Shown here: one piece after another, positions 25,301 through 32,747 of the stretch | How positions within the stretch are numbered: the stretch's first letter is position 1 | Layout: the number at the start of each line of letters is the position of its first letter | NCBI GenBank assembly: GCA_003166915.1 | Contig: PMUK01000071.1 | Location: 1 to 35,321, forward strand | Length of the DNA stretch: 35,321 bases | Source: Candidatus Cybelea palsarum | Lineage (GTDB): Bacteria > Vulcanimicrobiota > Vulcanimicrobiia > Vulcanimicrobiales > Vulcanimicrobiaceae | Reading direction: 5' to 3' | Program-made: the position numbers and the translations under genes | Notes under the pieces: model-generated | Databases searched by the model: none | Told to the model about the DNA's origin: nothing | The model's input: the letters and a program-made list of their open reading frames with translations, nothing else

Positions 25301-25861
25301 GTTCTGCTCGGTGCGATCCAAGCGGCGCATCGACTCGTGTTTGCGCGCCAGAAACTTGCCGATGCCCGCGGTCTCTTCGAAGAGCGAACGCCGCTCGGCC
25401 GGCTTGCTGACGAGGATTGCATCGATCTGTCCTTGCGAAACGATGGCATAGGAGCCGGGTCCCAGACCTGTCCCCATCACTAAGTCGAGCACGTCGCGCA
25501 AGCGTACCTGGCTGCGGTTGATGAAGTATTCGCTCTCACCCACGCGATAGGCGCGCCGGGTAATTTCGACTTCGTTGAAGTCGATCGGCAACGCACCGTC
25601 GGAGTTATCGAACAGAATCGAGACTTCGGCGAGACCGAGCGGCTTGCGGCTTTCGTTACCGGCGAAGATGACGTCTTCCAACCGCCCCGATCGAATGCTC
25701 TTGGTCGACGTTTCTCCCAGCACCCATCGAAACGCATCCACGAGGTTGGACTTTCCCGAACCGTTCGGACCGACGATCGCCGTGACGCCGTCGCCGAACT
25801 CCAGCGCCGTCGGTTCGGCAAACGTCTTGAAGCCGAACGATCTAATCTTCTTGAGTTTCAC
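22298..25861 (-). CDS. smc: Chromosome segregation protein SMC
   Basis: 1187-aa condensin ATPase. Walker A GPNGSGKS is at 31-38 in the N-terminal head. Two long coiled-coil arms rich in Glu, Arg, Ala and Gln run from about 165-490 and 675-1000. The hinge region lies near 500-660, with LEGHVPGTRAVVEARQRGEL and the paired glycines around GVLGYAH and GGGAITGGRFA. The C-terminal head carries the signature LSGGERAMTAAAL and Walker B FYLLDEVDAALDD. Length is normal for the family. A GTG start overlaps the rnc stop (GTGA). Together with a parS site at the right edge this fits an SMC-ParABS origin segregation system, though kleisin genes (scpA, scpB) are not in the window. Confidence 0.96.
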   Translation of the reverse strand: MKLKKIRSFGFKTFAEPTALEFGDGVTAIVGPNGSGKSNLVDAFRWVLGETSTKSIRSGRLEDVIFAGNESRKPLGLAEVSILFDNSDGALPIDFNEVEITRRAYRVGESEYFINRSQVRLRDVLDLVMGTGLGPGSYAIVSQGQIDAILVSKPAERRSLFEETAGIGKFLARKHESMRRLDRTEQNAIRISDLIAELERRIPELESQLRRAKRYRRVSARLRDLEILGYLRAGASRRAERVSLRDELERGEEQRAAAAAKAATLGAEITRLRTQLYRCELQLEELRSKSQSERNDVARVEAEYAAALARREALERQSTQTSEDAARVLGERALLVTAMDQLEARLAPLSHALEEARERELEAQATLSQARAQLEKVFTELREVEAGATELATRKAERRVQAQTRRTEVERLEREEQTARERAEQLEIAAGGASHRHRESRRHIAALEGELLDARGSAENAELQAAAAQEEVVAALGAHRDQTGDVAAAQSRLHTIEELENSLEGHVPGTRAVVEARQRGELHGIEDIVSNLITTQERYARAMDVAFGARLSNVVTTTSEDAERCVEFLNRKEAGRATFLPLDTLSDRQGRNLESGLAAVPGVLGYAHTLLQTAPRYASIVNFLVGNVLIVDRLETGIELVRERGVRDTIVTLSGEQITGGGAITGGRFARERSILSRRFLAASLREALADMRLRLDESEQALRGAQARAHAAIGERDAARERQARAESQLVGLRAQTAALTEEVERTQAELETARAATASLHAQVLRSRELQREYERSDPEAQKSDDERLRLETELARVREEIAAAQTAQTATSAHAADLRERAGGLAAERDAANARLGMLDQDRARAGSARERMLAEIALLMEETRSAHLHLEGLWRGVVSLDARLEQSRKEREELVTGQARVESELRLAEQEERDAAAGGERHRTRLAQIEAELGMLVSQFAQHPATNEECADVESRYRDEADAVVEELPRLRDDLARLESNVNLNAEAERDDVAQREEFLRVQLEDLAKARATLLESIQEIERESQAQFNATFERVAAAFSTMYGRLFAGGQAKMWQTEPANLSETGIEIAVQPPGKKQMPLAALSGGERAMTAAALIFALIEIKPAPFYLLDEVDAALDDANIERFCQMVREFAAKSQMLIVTHNKKTMESADRLYGVTTKEAGVSAIVSAELAAQAEMSVA

Positions 25862-26586
25862 GTCCCGACCGCGCGCCGCAAGTCTTCGTCGCTTGCCGGA
25901 GTGAGCGAGAGCAGTGCGGCCTGAGCCGCCGCTTGCTGCGCGGTCTTTTTCGAGGGCCCGTGCCCCTTGCCCAGGAGCTTACCCTTGACGGTGACCCTGG
26001 AATGGAAGGCGGGGCGCTGCGCTGTGCCGCGACTGGTCTCCCGGTAGACGGGGGTCGCCGCCAAATGTTCCTGTGCGTAGTGCTGCAAGCGCGTCTTGGC
26101 GTCGAGCAACGCATCCGCGGAGTGATCCAACAGCTCGACGTGATATTTAACGACGAACGCGCGCGCCTTTTCGAGCCCGTAGCTGAGGTAGAGAGCGCCG
26201 ACAAAAGCTTCGAAGGCGTCGGCCAGTACCGACGTATTATCGCTTCCGCCTGCGGCCCGCATTCCGGCCCCGAGCAGCGTGAGCTCTGAGAACCGTAGCC
26301 GTCGCGCCGTTCGGGCAAGCTGCGCGTCGTTGACGATGGCGGCTTTGCGCAACGTCAGCAATCCCTCGGACTCGTCGGAGAATTGCTCGAAGAGCCATCC
26401 CGCCGTGATGCAACCGAGCACGGAGTCGCCAAGAAACTCCATTCGGTCGTTCGAGCTCCCGCCCCGCTCTTTTGCATAGCTCTGATGAACGAAGGCCATT
26501 TCGAATACGCTTAATTCGTCACGCTTGCGAATGCCTGCAAGACGAAGCAGGGCGCGCAACCGCCGCCGATACGCTTCGCCGCTCAC
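25858..26586 (-). CDS. rnc: Ribonuclease III
   Basis: 242-aa double-strand-specific endonuclease for rRNA processing. The catalytic signature NDRMEFLGDSVLG gives E50 and D54, and LADAFEAFVGALYLSYG gives D123 and E126. The dsRNA-binding domain follows (TRLQHYAQEHLAATPVY, then GKGHGPSKKTAQQAAAQAAL) to the end. The GTG start at 26586 is 1 bp from the fabF stop and has a GGGGCG-type ribosome site; the frame is open upstream inside fabF. The fabF-rnc-smc order is a common bacterial arrangement, so the three are one transcription unit. Normal length, nothing missing. Confidence 0.95.
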   Translation of the reverse strand: MSGEAYRRRLRALLRLAGIRKRDELSVFEMAFVHQSYAKERGGSSNDRMEFLGDSVLGCITAGWLFEQFSDESEGLLTLRKAAIVNDAQLARTARRLRFSELTLLGAGMRAAGGSDNTSVLADAFEAFVGALYLSYGLEKARAFVVKYHVELLDHSADALLDAKTRLQHYAQEHLAATPVYRETSRGTAQRPAFHSRVTVKGKLLGKGHGPSKKTAQQAAAQAALLSLTPASDEDLRRAVGT

Positions 26587-26587
26587 G

Positions 26588-27850
26588 TTACGCCCCGGGA
26601 CGAACTTTGCCGAGGACGATGACGCTGTTGTGGCCGCCGAAGCCGAACGAGTTCGAGAGCGCAACGCGGATCGGCGCATGGCGCGCGACGTTGGGCACGT
26701 AATCGAGCCGGCACTCGGGATCGGGGAACTCGTAGTTGATCGTCGGAGGCATGATATCGTTGTACACTGCCAGCGCCGTCGCTACGCCTTCGATGCCGCC
26801 CGCGGCGCCGAGCGCGTGCCCGTGCATCGATTTGGTCGAACTTACTCCGATTTTGGCGGCATGCTCGCCAAAGGTTTTCTCGATCGCACTAGATTCGGCA
26901 GGATCGCCCATTGGCGTCGACGTCCCATGCGCGTTGATATAATCCACGTCCTCGGGGGCGATGCCGGCGCTTGCGAGGGCGCGAGCGAAGGCCAAGTGGA
27001 CGCCCCTACCCTCGGGATCCGGCGCGACGAGATCGTAGGCATCGGCCGATTGGCCGTAGCCGAACAGCTCGCAATAGATCTTGGCTCCGCGAGCCAGTGC
27101 GTGTTCGTACTCCTCGAGAACGAGGATGCCCGCGCCCTCAGCGAGGACGAATCCGTCGCGCTCGCGATCGAACGGGCGGCTCGCTCTGGCCGGATCCTCG
27201 TTACGGGTCGACATCGCTCGCATCGAGCAAAAGCCGCCGATTGCAAGCGGCGATACCGTCGCCTCGCTGCCTCCGGCAATCATGGCAATGGCATCGCCAT
27301 ACGCGATGGCATTGTATGCGGTGGCGATGGCATCGTTGCCGCTTGCGCAAGCGCTTGCGGCCGCGAAGAACGGTCCTTGAAAACCGAAGGCCATCGAGAT
27401 GTGCGCCGTCGCCGCGTTGGCCATGAGCATCGGAATGAAGAAGGGCGTAACCTTCGACCACGTTCCGTTTTCGTTGGCTTTATCGGAGTTAAGCCAGAAG
27501 GTAATGATCCCACCAATGCCCGTCCCGACGACGCCCCCGACTTGCTGCTTGAACTCCGGATCCTCGGGCAGCTTGGCATCCTCAATCGCTTCCCGCGCGG
27601 CGACAAATGCGAACTGCGTGAAGCGATCCATGCGGCGCGCTTCTTTGCGTCCGATGAGCTGCTCGGGATTCCAGTCCTTTACTTCGCCCGCGAAACGCGT
27701 ATCGAAGAGGCTGGCGTCGAAAGCGGTAATTGGAGCGATTCCAGATTCGCCGGCAATCAGGCGTCTCCAAAAATCCTCGCGGGTGTTTCCGACCGGAGTA
27801 ACCGCTCCCAGACCCGTCACGACGACTCGTCGGCGGGCGGGCGGCTGCAT
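26588..27850 (-). CDS. fabF: Beta-ketoacyl-ACP synthase II
   Basis: 420-aa condensing enzyme of fatty acid elongation. The thiolase-fold catalytic triad is C168 (AAASACASGN), H308 (NAHGTSTPMGD) and H345 (SMHGHALGAAGG). RRVVVTGLGAVTPVGN at the N-terminus and NSFGFGGHNSVIVL at the C-terminus are the standard family ends. I used the ATG at 27850; a TTG at 27865 would add five residues. No acpP gene precedes it: the region upstream is the 161-bp divergent spacer shared with rpmH, so the usual acpP-fabF link has been lost here. Confidence 0.94.
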   Translation of the reverse strand: MQPPARRRVVVTGLGAVTPVGNTREDFWRRLIAGESGIAPITAFDASLFDTRFAGEVKDWNPEQLIGRKEARRMDRFTQFAFVAAREAIEDAKLPEDPEFKQQVGGVVGTGIGGIITFWLNSDKANENGTWSKVTPFFIPMLMANAATAHISMAFGFQGPFFAAASACASGNDAIATAYNAIAYGDAIAMIAGGSEATVSPLAIGGFCSMRAMSTRNEDPARASRPFDRERDGFVLAEGAGILVLEEYEHALARGAKIYCELFGYGQSADAYDLVAPDPEGRGVHLAFARALASAGIAPEDVDYINAHGTSTPMGDPAESSAIEKTFGEHAAKIGVSSTKSMHGHALGAAGGIEGVATALAVYNDIMPPTINYEFPDPECRLDYVPNVARHAPIRVALSNSFGFGGHNSVIVLGKVRPGA

Positions 27851-27925
27851 TCTGGAGGGGCTCAAAACTTCAGCAAGTTACGGCGGCATTGGGGTGGTTC
27901 CCCCTGCCTTTCGCCGAGCACCGCC

Positions 27926-27954
27926 TTGCGCTGACCCCTCGCGCCGGATATAAT
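27926..27954 (+). promoter_or_regulatory. Predicted sigma-70-type promoter of the rpmH operon
   Basis: A perfect -10 box TATAAT at 27949-27954 lies 17 bp downstream of TTGCGC at 27926-27931. The start would be about 7 bp after the -10, giving a leader of roughly 50 nt before rpmH. The leader ends with GAAGGGA ahead of the ATG. The spacer between fabF and rpmH is divergent, so a second, minus-strand promoter is expected, but I do not see a clear one. Confidence 0.7.
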
Positions 27955-28011
27955 CAGGGGCTGTCTGCCGCATAGGGGTGTGGGGCACTACTCGATCACC
28001 GAAGGGACGTT

Positions 28012-28146
28012 ATGAAGCGGACTTTTCAGCCGCACAATCGCCGGCGCAAGCGCGTGCATGGATTCTTAGAGCGCATGAGCACCAAGGCCGGGCGTAAGGT
28101 GCTGGCGCGCCGCCGGAAGAAGGGACGCCATCGTCTCACGGTCTGA
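28012..28146 (+). CDS. rpmH: 50S ribosomal protein L34
   Basis: 44-aa ribosomal protein with the family sequence [18 protein letters not shown], then [19 protein letters not shown] and a short end HRLTV. It is very basic and of the usual length. The ATG has a GAAGGGA ribosome site. It precedes rnpA with a one-base overlap (TGATG), the usual pairing for coordinated ribosome and tRNA-processing genes. In many bacteria dnaA lies divergently just upstream; here that place is taken by fabF. Confidence 0.97.
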   Translation: MKRTFQPHNRRRKRVHGFLERMSTKAGRKVLARRRKKGRHRLTV

Positions 28147-28472
28147 TGCCCCGCGTGGCAAGCCTGCGCCGGCAAGTGGATTTTGCTCGGTTGCGCCGCC
28201 AGGGCCGTCGCGTTTCGACCAAGAGTCTGACCATTTACCATAGTGGTGCCCCCACGGGCGACGCGTGCTCGCTCGTCGGGATCACCGTCAGCAAGTCGAT
28301 CGGAAAGGCCGTGGTCCGCAACAAGCTGCGCCGGCGTTTGTCGGCAATCGTTCGGGAAGCGCTCGCGTCGCGTGTCGCGATGCGGCTGCTCGTCGTCGCC
28401 CGACCCGTGGCCGCCGACGCGCAGTTTTCCGATTTACGGGCCGAAGTAACTTCGGCTCTGGGACCCGCGTAG
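28146..28472 (+). CDS. rnpA: Ribonuclease P protein component
   Basis: 108-aa protein partner of the RNase P ribozyme that trims tRNA 5' ends. It contains [20 protein letters not shown] near the start and the invariant RNR-type segment [20 protein letters not shown] around residue 50, which binds the RNA subunit. The start ATG shares its A with the rpmH stop. The C-terminus is normal for the family. yidD follows 8 bp downstream. Confidence 0.95.
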   Translation: MPRVASLRRQVDFARLRRQGRRVSTKSLTIYHSGAPTGDACSLVGITVSKSIGKAVVRNKLRRRLSAIVREALASRVAMRLLVVARPVAADAQFSDLRAEVTSALGPA

Positions 28473-28480
28473 TAGATCGC

Positions 28481-28729
28481 ATGCGAGCCGCCGTCTTGGG
28501 ACTCATCCGCGCTTACCAGCTCGTCATTTCCCCGCTGCTTCCTCCGGCATGCCGTTTCTACCCGAGCTGTTCCCAGTACGCCGCGATCGCGGTGCGGGAG
28601 CACGGGATTGTTAGAGGTGGCTGGGTAGCCCTCTCTCGCCTTGCTCGCTGCCATCCGTGGAACCCGGGTGGCGTCGATTTCGTGCCCGCCGCCGCGCCAC
28701 ACGGCGCGCGCCGCTTGGAATCGAGGTAA
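28481..28729 (+). CDS. yidD: Membrane protein insertion efficiency factor YidD
   Basis: 82-aa short peripheral membrane protein that assists YidC-dependent insertion. It has the family core [29 protein letters not shown] with three conserved cysteines in the CRFYPSCS segment and a later [14 protein letters not shown]. The ATG at 28481 gives the normal length; the open frame extends upstream inside rnpA. The gap to yidC is 3 bp, the standard rnpA-yidD-yidC order. Confidence 0.95.
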   Translation: MRAAVLGLIRAYQLVISPLLPPACRFYPSCSQYAAIAVREHGIVRGGWVALSRLARCHPWNPGGVDFVPAAAPHGARRLESR

Positions 28730-28732
28730 TCC

Positions 28733-29605
28733 GTGCACTGGCTCGATCCCTTCGTTAGCTTCATTTGGTGGGTCGTGTTGGCGATCAACAAGCCGATCGG
28801 AAATCTCGGCTGGAGCATGATCATTCTGGCGGCGTTGATCAGGCTGGTTTTTTGGCCGCTCAATACGGCGCAGTTCAAGGCGTTCTTGAAGATGCAGAAG
28901 ATTGCGCCGATGCTCAAACGAGTTCAAGAGCGCTTCAAGGACGATAAGCAAAAACAGCAACAGGAAACGATGGCGCTCTATAAAGAGCAGGGCGTCAATC
29001 CGTTTGCCGGCTGCTGGCCGATGCTCGTACAGTATCCCGTCATCATCAGCGTCTACTACGTGGTGCTCAATCACAAGACGCAGTTTGCTAATCAGAACTG
29101 GATGTGGATCGGGAGCGCTTTCTCCAAAGCAATCTCGTCGCCGTCGCTCTTCGGGACGCACGTCTTCGCCGCGAGCCTGGCGCTCCCCGATCTCTTTTTG
29201 ATCCTGGTCTATGCGCTCTCGATGTATCTGAGCGTTCGCTACGTGAGCATGCCGGCAACCGATCCGCAGCAGGCTCAGATGCAGCGATCGATGGCGATTT
29301 TCTCACCGCTCATGCTCGGCTTTCTCGGCTGGCGCTATCACTGGCCATCGGCGATGGTCCTCTACTGGTGCTGCTACAACATTTTCACGATGGCACAGCA
29401 GTTCTATCTGCTGCGCCGCTACCATCAGCCGTTGGCATTGATCGACAGCGAGCACGTCATCACCGAAAGCGTTTCCGGCGGCAACGCGACCGGCAAGGCA
29501 GCCTCCCGAAAGGCTTTGCCGAGCAGCAACGGCGCCGCGCAGCCAAGCCAGCCTCGCGCCGCGCGCTCCTCGCGATCGAAGCGAAAGAACAAAAAAGGTA
29601 ACTAA
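28733..29605 (+). CDS. yidC: Membrane protein insertase YidC, short form
   Basis: 290-aa insertase of the YidC/Oxa1 family. The conserved groove arginine is R37 in ALIRLVFWPLN, followed by the cytoplasmic hairpin MQKIAPMLKRVQERFKDD and KQKQQQETMALYKEQGVNP, CWPMLVQYPVIISVYYVV, and SMAIFSPLMLGFLGWRYHWPSAMVLYW. The C-terminal 45 residues are Ser/Ala/Lys rich and basic (RSSRSKRKNKKGN), likely to bind ribosomes. It lacks the large periplasmic P1 domain of Gram-negative YidC and shows no lipobox. The GTG start follows yidD by 3 bp. Confidence 0.94.
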   Translation: MHWLDPFVSFIWWVVLAINKPIGNLGWSMIILAALIRLVFWPLNTAQFKAFLKMQKIAPMLKRVQERFKDDKQKQQQETMALYKEQGVNPFAGCWPMLVQYPVIISVYYVVLNHKTQFANQNWMWIGSAFSKAISSPSLFGTHVFAASLALPDLFLILVYALSMYLSVRYVSMPATDPQQAQMQRSMAIFSPLMLGFLGWRYHWPSAMVLYWCCYNIFTMAQQFYLLRRYHQPLALIDSEHVITESVSGGNATGKAASRKALPSSNGAAQPSQPRAARSSRSKRKNKKGN

Positions 29606-29606
29606 C

Positions 29607-30218
29607 ATGCTCTACGAAGACGATTTCGAGTTCGAGGAACAGCCAGCCGACGTGCGCGACCGCCCAATTCCGGGCAAGTCGGGGGGCGGAAGAAACGGCG
29701 GCGGCACTCGCCGGCGGCGCGACCCACGCCCCAGCCATACCGCGCCGCGCGATCGGCAAGATCTCCCCGATGAGGCAAAACCGGCGCGCGATTTTCTTGC
29801 CGAGTTACTCGAGCGAATGGGCGCCGGGCCGATCGACATCGAGTATATCGCGCGCCCCGAGGGTGAATATCTCGAAGTGACCGGCCCCAACCTCGGCATG
29901 TTGATCGGTCGCCACGGCAACACGTTGGAAGCGCTCAACCTCGTCTTCAACAACGTGCTCAACGCCGGTGTTCGAAACAATCGCCGATACTTTACGATCG
30001 ACGCCGAGGGTTACCGCGCCGCGCGTGCCGACCAGCTGAAAAATCTCGCGATTGCAACGCTCGAGCGCTGCGTCCGCGAGCGCTCGCCGCAGAAGCTCGA
30101 GCCCATGCTGCCGTCCGAACGGAAGATCGTTCATCTCGCAATCGCCGATTCGGAGTTGGTGCGCACGGAGTCGGAGGGAGAAGAGCCCGAACGCCGAGTC
30201 GTCATCTTTCCCCGTTGA
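29607..30218 (+). CDS. khpB: RNA-binding protein KhpB (Jag), KH and R3H domains
   Basis: 203-aa RNA-binding protein that usually works with KhpA. The KH domain spans about 65-130, with LGMLIGRHGNTLEALNLVFNN. The R3H domain is about 145-200, with EPMLPSERKIVHLAIAD containing R-x3-H. The first 60 residues are acidic then Gly/Arg rich (GKSGGGRNGGGTRRRRD) and look disordered; the folded Jag-N domain found in many relatives is not apparent. The ATG is one base after the yidC stop. Its TGA lies inside the first copy of the tandem repeat at 30212. Confidence 0.92.
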   Translation: MLYEDDFEFEEQPADVRDRPIPGKSGGGRNGGGTRRRRDPRPSHTAPRDRQDLPDEAKPARDFLAELLERMGAGPIDIEYIARPEGEYLEVTGPNLGMLIGRHGNTLEALNLVFNNVLNAGVRNNRRYFTIDAEGYRAARADQLKNLAIATLERCVRERSPQKLEPMLPSERKIVHLAIADSELVRTESEGEEPERRVVIFPR

Positions 30219-30425
30219 GCTCGCGCTCCACGGGGACCCCGAAATTTCAAACGGCGCGTCGCCCTTCGGGCTGCGCGCCCCCCAGCGGCAAAGCCGCCGG
30301 GGCCCCTCCGTTGAGCTTGCGCTCGACGGGGACCCCGAAATTTCAAAAGGCGCTTCGCCCTTCGGGCTGCGCGCCCCCCAGCGGCAAAGCCGCCGGGGCC
30401 CCCCGTTGAGCGAATGCTCGACGGG
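30212..30425. repeat. Tandem direct repeat, two full copies of about 96 bp plus a 23-bp partial copy
   Basis: Copy 1 is 30212-30307 (96 bp) and copy 2 is 30308-30402 (95 bp); they differ at four positions plus one extra base. A partial third copy is 30403-30425. Each full copy contains the near-palindrome CCGTTGAGC...GCTCGACGG, the palindromes GGGGACCCC and GAAATTTC, GCCC-TTC-GGGC, and GCGGC-AAA-GCCGC, so the RNA would fold into three or more stable hairpins. The khpB stop lies within copy 1 and the mnmE start codon lies in the partial copy. The partial copy pairs 30403-30411 with 30416-30424, putting A and U of the start codon in a four-base loop. No transposase is present. It may be a small mobile or regulatory repeat of unknown family. 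Confidence 0.9.
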
Positions 30426-31769
30426 TCTTCGACGACCATCGTCGCCGTCGCGACGCCTCCGGGAAAAGGCGCGATCGCCATCGTCCGAGCCAGTGGTCCG
30501 TCGGTCCCCGAACTCGTCCGCCGCCTAGTTCAAACGAAATCTCGCTTGCGACGCCGTGTGGCGACGTACGCGACAATCGTTGACGAGAGCGGCGACCTGC
30601 TCGACCGCGGGCTGGCGATTTTTTTCGAAGCTCCGCACAGCTACACCGGCGAGGATTTACTCGAGCTTCAGATCCACGGCTCTCCGGTGGTCGGCCGCGA
30701 AGTCGTTCGCGCGATGCTCGCATGCGGCGCTCGGCTAGCCGAGCCGGGCGAGTTCACCCGTCGGGCGTTTTTCAACGGAAAAATGGCGCTGCACGCTGCG
30801 GCCGCCGTTGCCGACATCATCGACGCGCAGACGCGCTGCGCGGCGCGCGCCGCGCTCGCGAACTTTGAGAGCGGCCTGGCGCAGGAGATTCGCGCGGTGC
30901 GCAGCGCTCTAGCGACAATCCTCCAAGACCTGGAGGGTGCGATCGACTTTCCGGACGAGGTTCCCGAGCCCGACCGTGGCGGACTCAAGGAACGGCTGGC
31001 GCCGATTCGCGCGCGTTTGGAGAGTCTTGCGCGAGACGGCGAACTCGGCCGGCTCGTGCGAGAGGGTCTCGGCGTCGCGATCGTCGGCCCACCGAACGCC
31101 GGAAAGTCGTCGCTGCTCAACGCGCTGCTGGGTACCGAACGCGCGATCGTCTCCGACATCCCAGGAACGACCCGCGATACGATCGAGGAAAGTGTGGTAG
31201 TCGACGGAGTACCGGTGCGGCTGATCGATACGGCCGGCATCCGATCCCACGCCGACCGCCTGGAGGCCCATGGCATCGCCCGCACCGAGCGCGCGCTCGA
31301 CTCGGCCACCATCGCCCTCGTCGTCGCCGATGGCTCACAACCGCCCGACTCGGCCTCAAGCCAGCTGCTCGAACGCACCCGAGACCGGCCGCGTATTCTT
31401 TTCTTAAACAAGGCCGATTTGGGAACGGACCCGGCGTTCGCGACGGCATGGCCGCACGCAATCGTTGGAACCGTACGGAATCCCGAGACCCTGGAGCGGG
31501 TACGCGACGCCATTGCCACGGCCGGCTGGAACGCCCAACGCTTTGACGCGACCCGGCCTCACCTGGCAGGGCTTCACGAGTTCGAGGCCGCGTACGCCGC
31601 GATCGCGGCGCTCGGGCGCGCCTGCGGCGCGCTTGACGCGTCCGAGCCGATCGATTTCGTGGCGACCGAGCTGGCGCACGCGTTTTCGCAACTCGGGCAT
31701 GTAAGCGAGCAGGTTGCCGCCGAAGAGATCGTCACCGGCATCTTCTCCCGGTTTTGCATCGGAAAGTGA
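30414..31769 (+). CDS. mnmE: tRNA modification GTPase MnmE
   Basis: 451-aa GTPase that with MnmG adds the carboxymethylaminomethyl group to wobble uridine 34. It has an N-terminal folate-binding domain (TIVAVATPPGKGAIAIVRASG), a helical domain, an inserted Ras-like G domain with GPPNAGKS at 225-232, GTTRDT, DTAG at 272-275 and NKAD, and the C-terminal CIGK tail with the essential cysteine. The family segment DLxQAEAV is ALHAAAAV here. The ATG lies in the loop of a repeat hairpin and has only a weak GAGCG site, so translation may be governed by that structure or by coupling with khpB. Confidence 0.94.
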   Translation: MLDGSSTTIVAVATPPGKGAIAIVRASGPSVPELVRRLVQTKSRLRRRVATYATIVDESGDLLDRGLAIFFEAPHSYTGEDLLELQIHGSPVVGREVVRAMLACGARLAEPGEFTRRAFFNGKMALHAAAAVADIIDAQTRCAARAALANFESGLAQEIRAVRSALATILQDLEGAIDFPDEVPEPDRGGLKERLAPIRARLESLARDGELGRLVREGLGVAIVGPPNAGKSSLLNALLGTERAIVSDIPGTTRDTIEESVVVDGVPVRLIDTAGIRSHADRLEAHGIARTERALDSATIALVVADGSQPPDSASSQLLERTRDRPRILFLNKADLGTDPAFATAWPHAIVGTVRNPETLERVRDAIATAGWNAQRFDATRPHLAGLHEFEAAYAAIAALGRACGALDASEPIDFVATELAHAFSQLGHVSEQVAAEEIVTGIFSRFCIGK

Positions 31770-31794
31770 CGCACCAACTCACCCGGAGATCGAT

Positions 31795-32163
31795 ATGCAA
31801 CGCATTCTTCTAATTGGGCTTATCGCTGCCGCCGTAACGCTACCGTCCGCCGCTTCGGCAAGGCTCATTTCCGCCCTCGGCATCACTATTCAAAGCTGCA
31901 ACGCCAACGTGAACGGAAACGTTACCAACGGCATCAACGTCGTTTACTACAACACGCATCAATCTCCGGCGACCGAGGTGGATTTCCTTGTACGGTATCG
32001 CGGACACAAATACGTGCTCATCGATCGCGGGACGTTCTCAGTCGGAGCCCAGATCAATCATAATATCAACAACGCGCTTGTCGGCGCACCGTGGCAGGGC
32101 CCCAATGTTAAGCTATGCACGCCGCAGCGCGTTATTCTCGCCAACGGAAAAGTGTTTCAATAG
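31795..32163 (+). CDS. Small secreted protein of unknown function
   Basis: 122-aa protein with a clear signal peptide: basic MQR, hydrophobic ILLIGLIAAAVTL, then PSAASA with likely cleavage after residue 22. The mature part has two cysteines, C35 and C108, which could form one disulfide, and is beta-rich with many Asn residues (NANVNGNVTNGINVV, INHNINNALVG). The start ATG has GGAG 8 bases upstream and lies 25 bp after mnmE. I do not recognise the family. It sits with the HdeD-like gene between mnmE and mnmG, where the two tRNA genes are often neighbours. A surface or periplasmic role is inferred from the signal peptide only. Confidence 0.75.
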   Translation: MQRILLIGLIAAAVTLPSAASARLISALGITIQSCNANVNGNVTNGINVVYYNTHQSPATEVDFLVRYRGHKYVLIDRGTFSVGAQINHNINNALVGAPWQGPNVKLCTPQRVILANGKVFQ

Positions 32164-32166
32164 CTC

Positions 32167-32742
32167 ATGCATTCGATCGAAATGGTCGGCGGCGTCGCGC
32201 GAAACTGGTGGCTGTGGCTAATCCGCGGAATCGTTGCGATTCTCTTCGGGGTGCTAGCACTTCGGTGGCCCGGTGACACACTCGTCGTCATCGGGTTTCT
32301 CTTTGGTGCCTACGCGCTTGTTGACGGCATCCTAGCGATCCTTGCGACGATACGCGCCGTAGAGACGCATCAGCGCTGGTGGCCGCTCTTGTTCGAAGGC
32401 GTCGTGGGAATACTCATCGCCGCAATAACGTTTTGGGATGTCCGGATCACGTTGCTCGCCCTCTATTTCACGATTGCAGCGTGGGCTTTCATTACCGGAG
32501 TTCTGGAGATCGTAGCGGCAATTCATTTGCGCTCGCACTTGACCAATGAGTTCTGGCTCATCACCGGTGGAATTGCTTCGATTCTCTTCGGCGTTTTGAT
32601 GATTTGGTATCCACTCGCCGGCGCGCTGGCGCTCGTTTGGCTGATCAGTGCGTACGCGATCGTTTTCGGCATTATAATGATGGCTTTTTCGCTCCGCCTG
32701 CGCGGACACTCCGCTGCTTTAGCAGCCGAGTCGACGCGCTGA
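32167..32742 (+). CDS. HdeD-like (DUF308) integral membrane protein
   Basis: 191-aa membrane protein with six predicted segments: [97 protein letters not shown] and [20 protein letters not shown]. This regular repeat of paired helices with RGI..IL.G motifs is the HdeD/DUF308 pattern, linked in E. coli to acid resistance. The ATG is 3 bp after the secreted protein gene and mnmG follows after 5 bp, so all are likely co-transcribed. Function here is unproven. Confidence 0.85.
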   Translation: MHSIEMVGGVARNWWLWLIRGIVAILFGVLALRWPGDTLVVIGFLFGAYALVDGILAILATIRAVETHQRWWPLLFEGVVGILIAAITFWDVRITLLALYFTIAAWAFITGVLEIVAAIHLRSHLTNEFWLITGGIASILFGVLMIWYPLAGALALVWLISAYAIVFGIIMMAFSLRLRGHSAALAAESTR

Positions 32743-32747
32743 GCTCT

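Noticed and set aside
25853-25868. AGTTTCACGTCCCG at the rnc-smc junction as a second parS
   Set aside because: Only the left half matches; the right half lacks GAAAC, and it is inside coding sequence.
26525-27934. 469-codon plus-strand open frame opposite fabF
   Set aside because: It is fully antisense to fabF, whose catalytic motifs are complete; the product shows no family features.
30212-30402. Tandem repeat as a coding repeat (a frame reading GDPEIS-GASPFGLRAPQRQS twice)
   Set aside because: The frame is open but lies between the khpB stop and the mnmE start without its own start site, and the structure is better explained by hairpins. The 95- and 96-bp copies also do not keep a common frame length.
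30212-30425. Repeat as a CRISPR array
   Set aside because: The copies abut directly with no variable spacers, and each unit is far longer than a CRISPR repeat.
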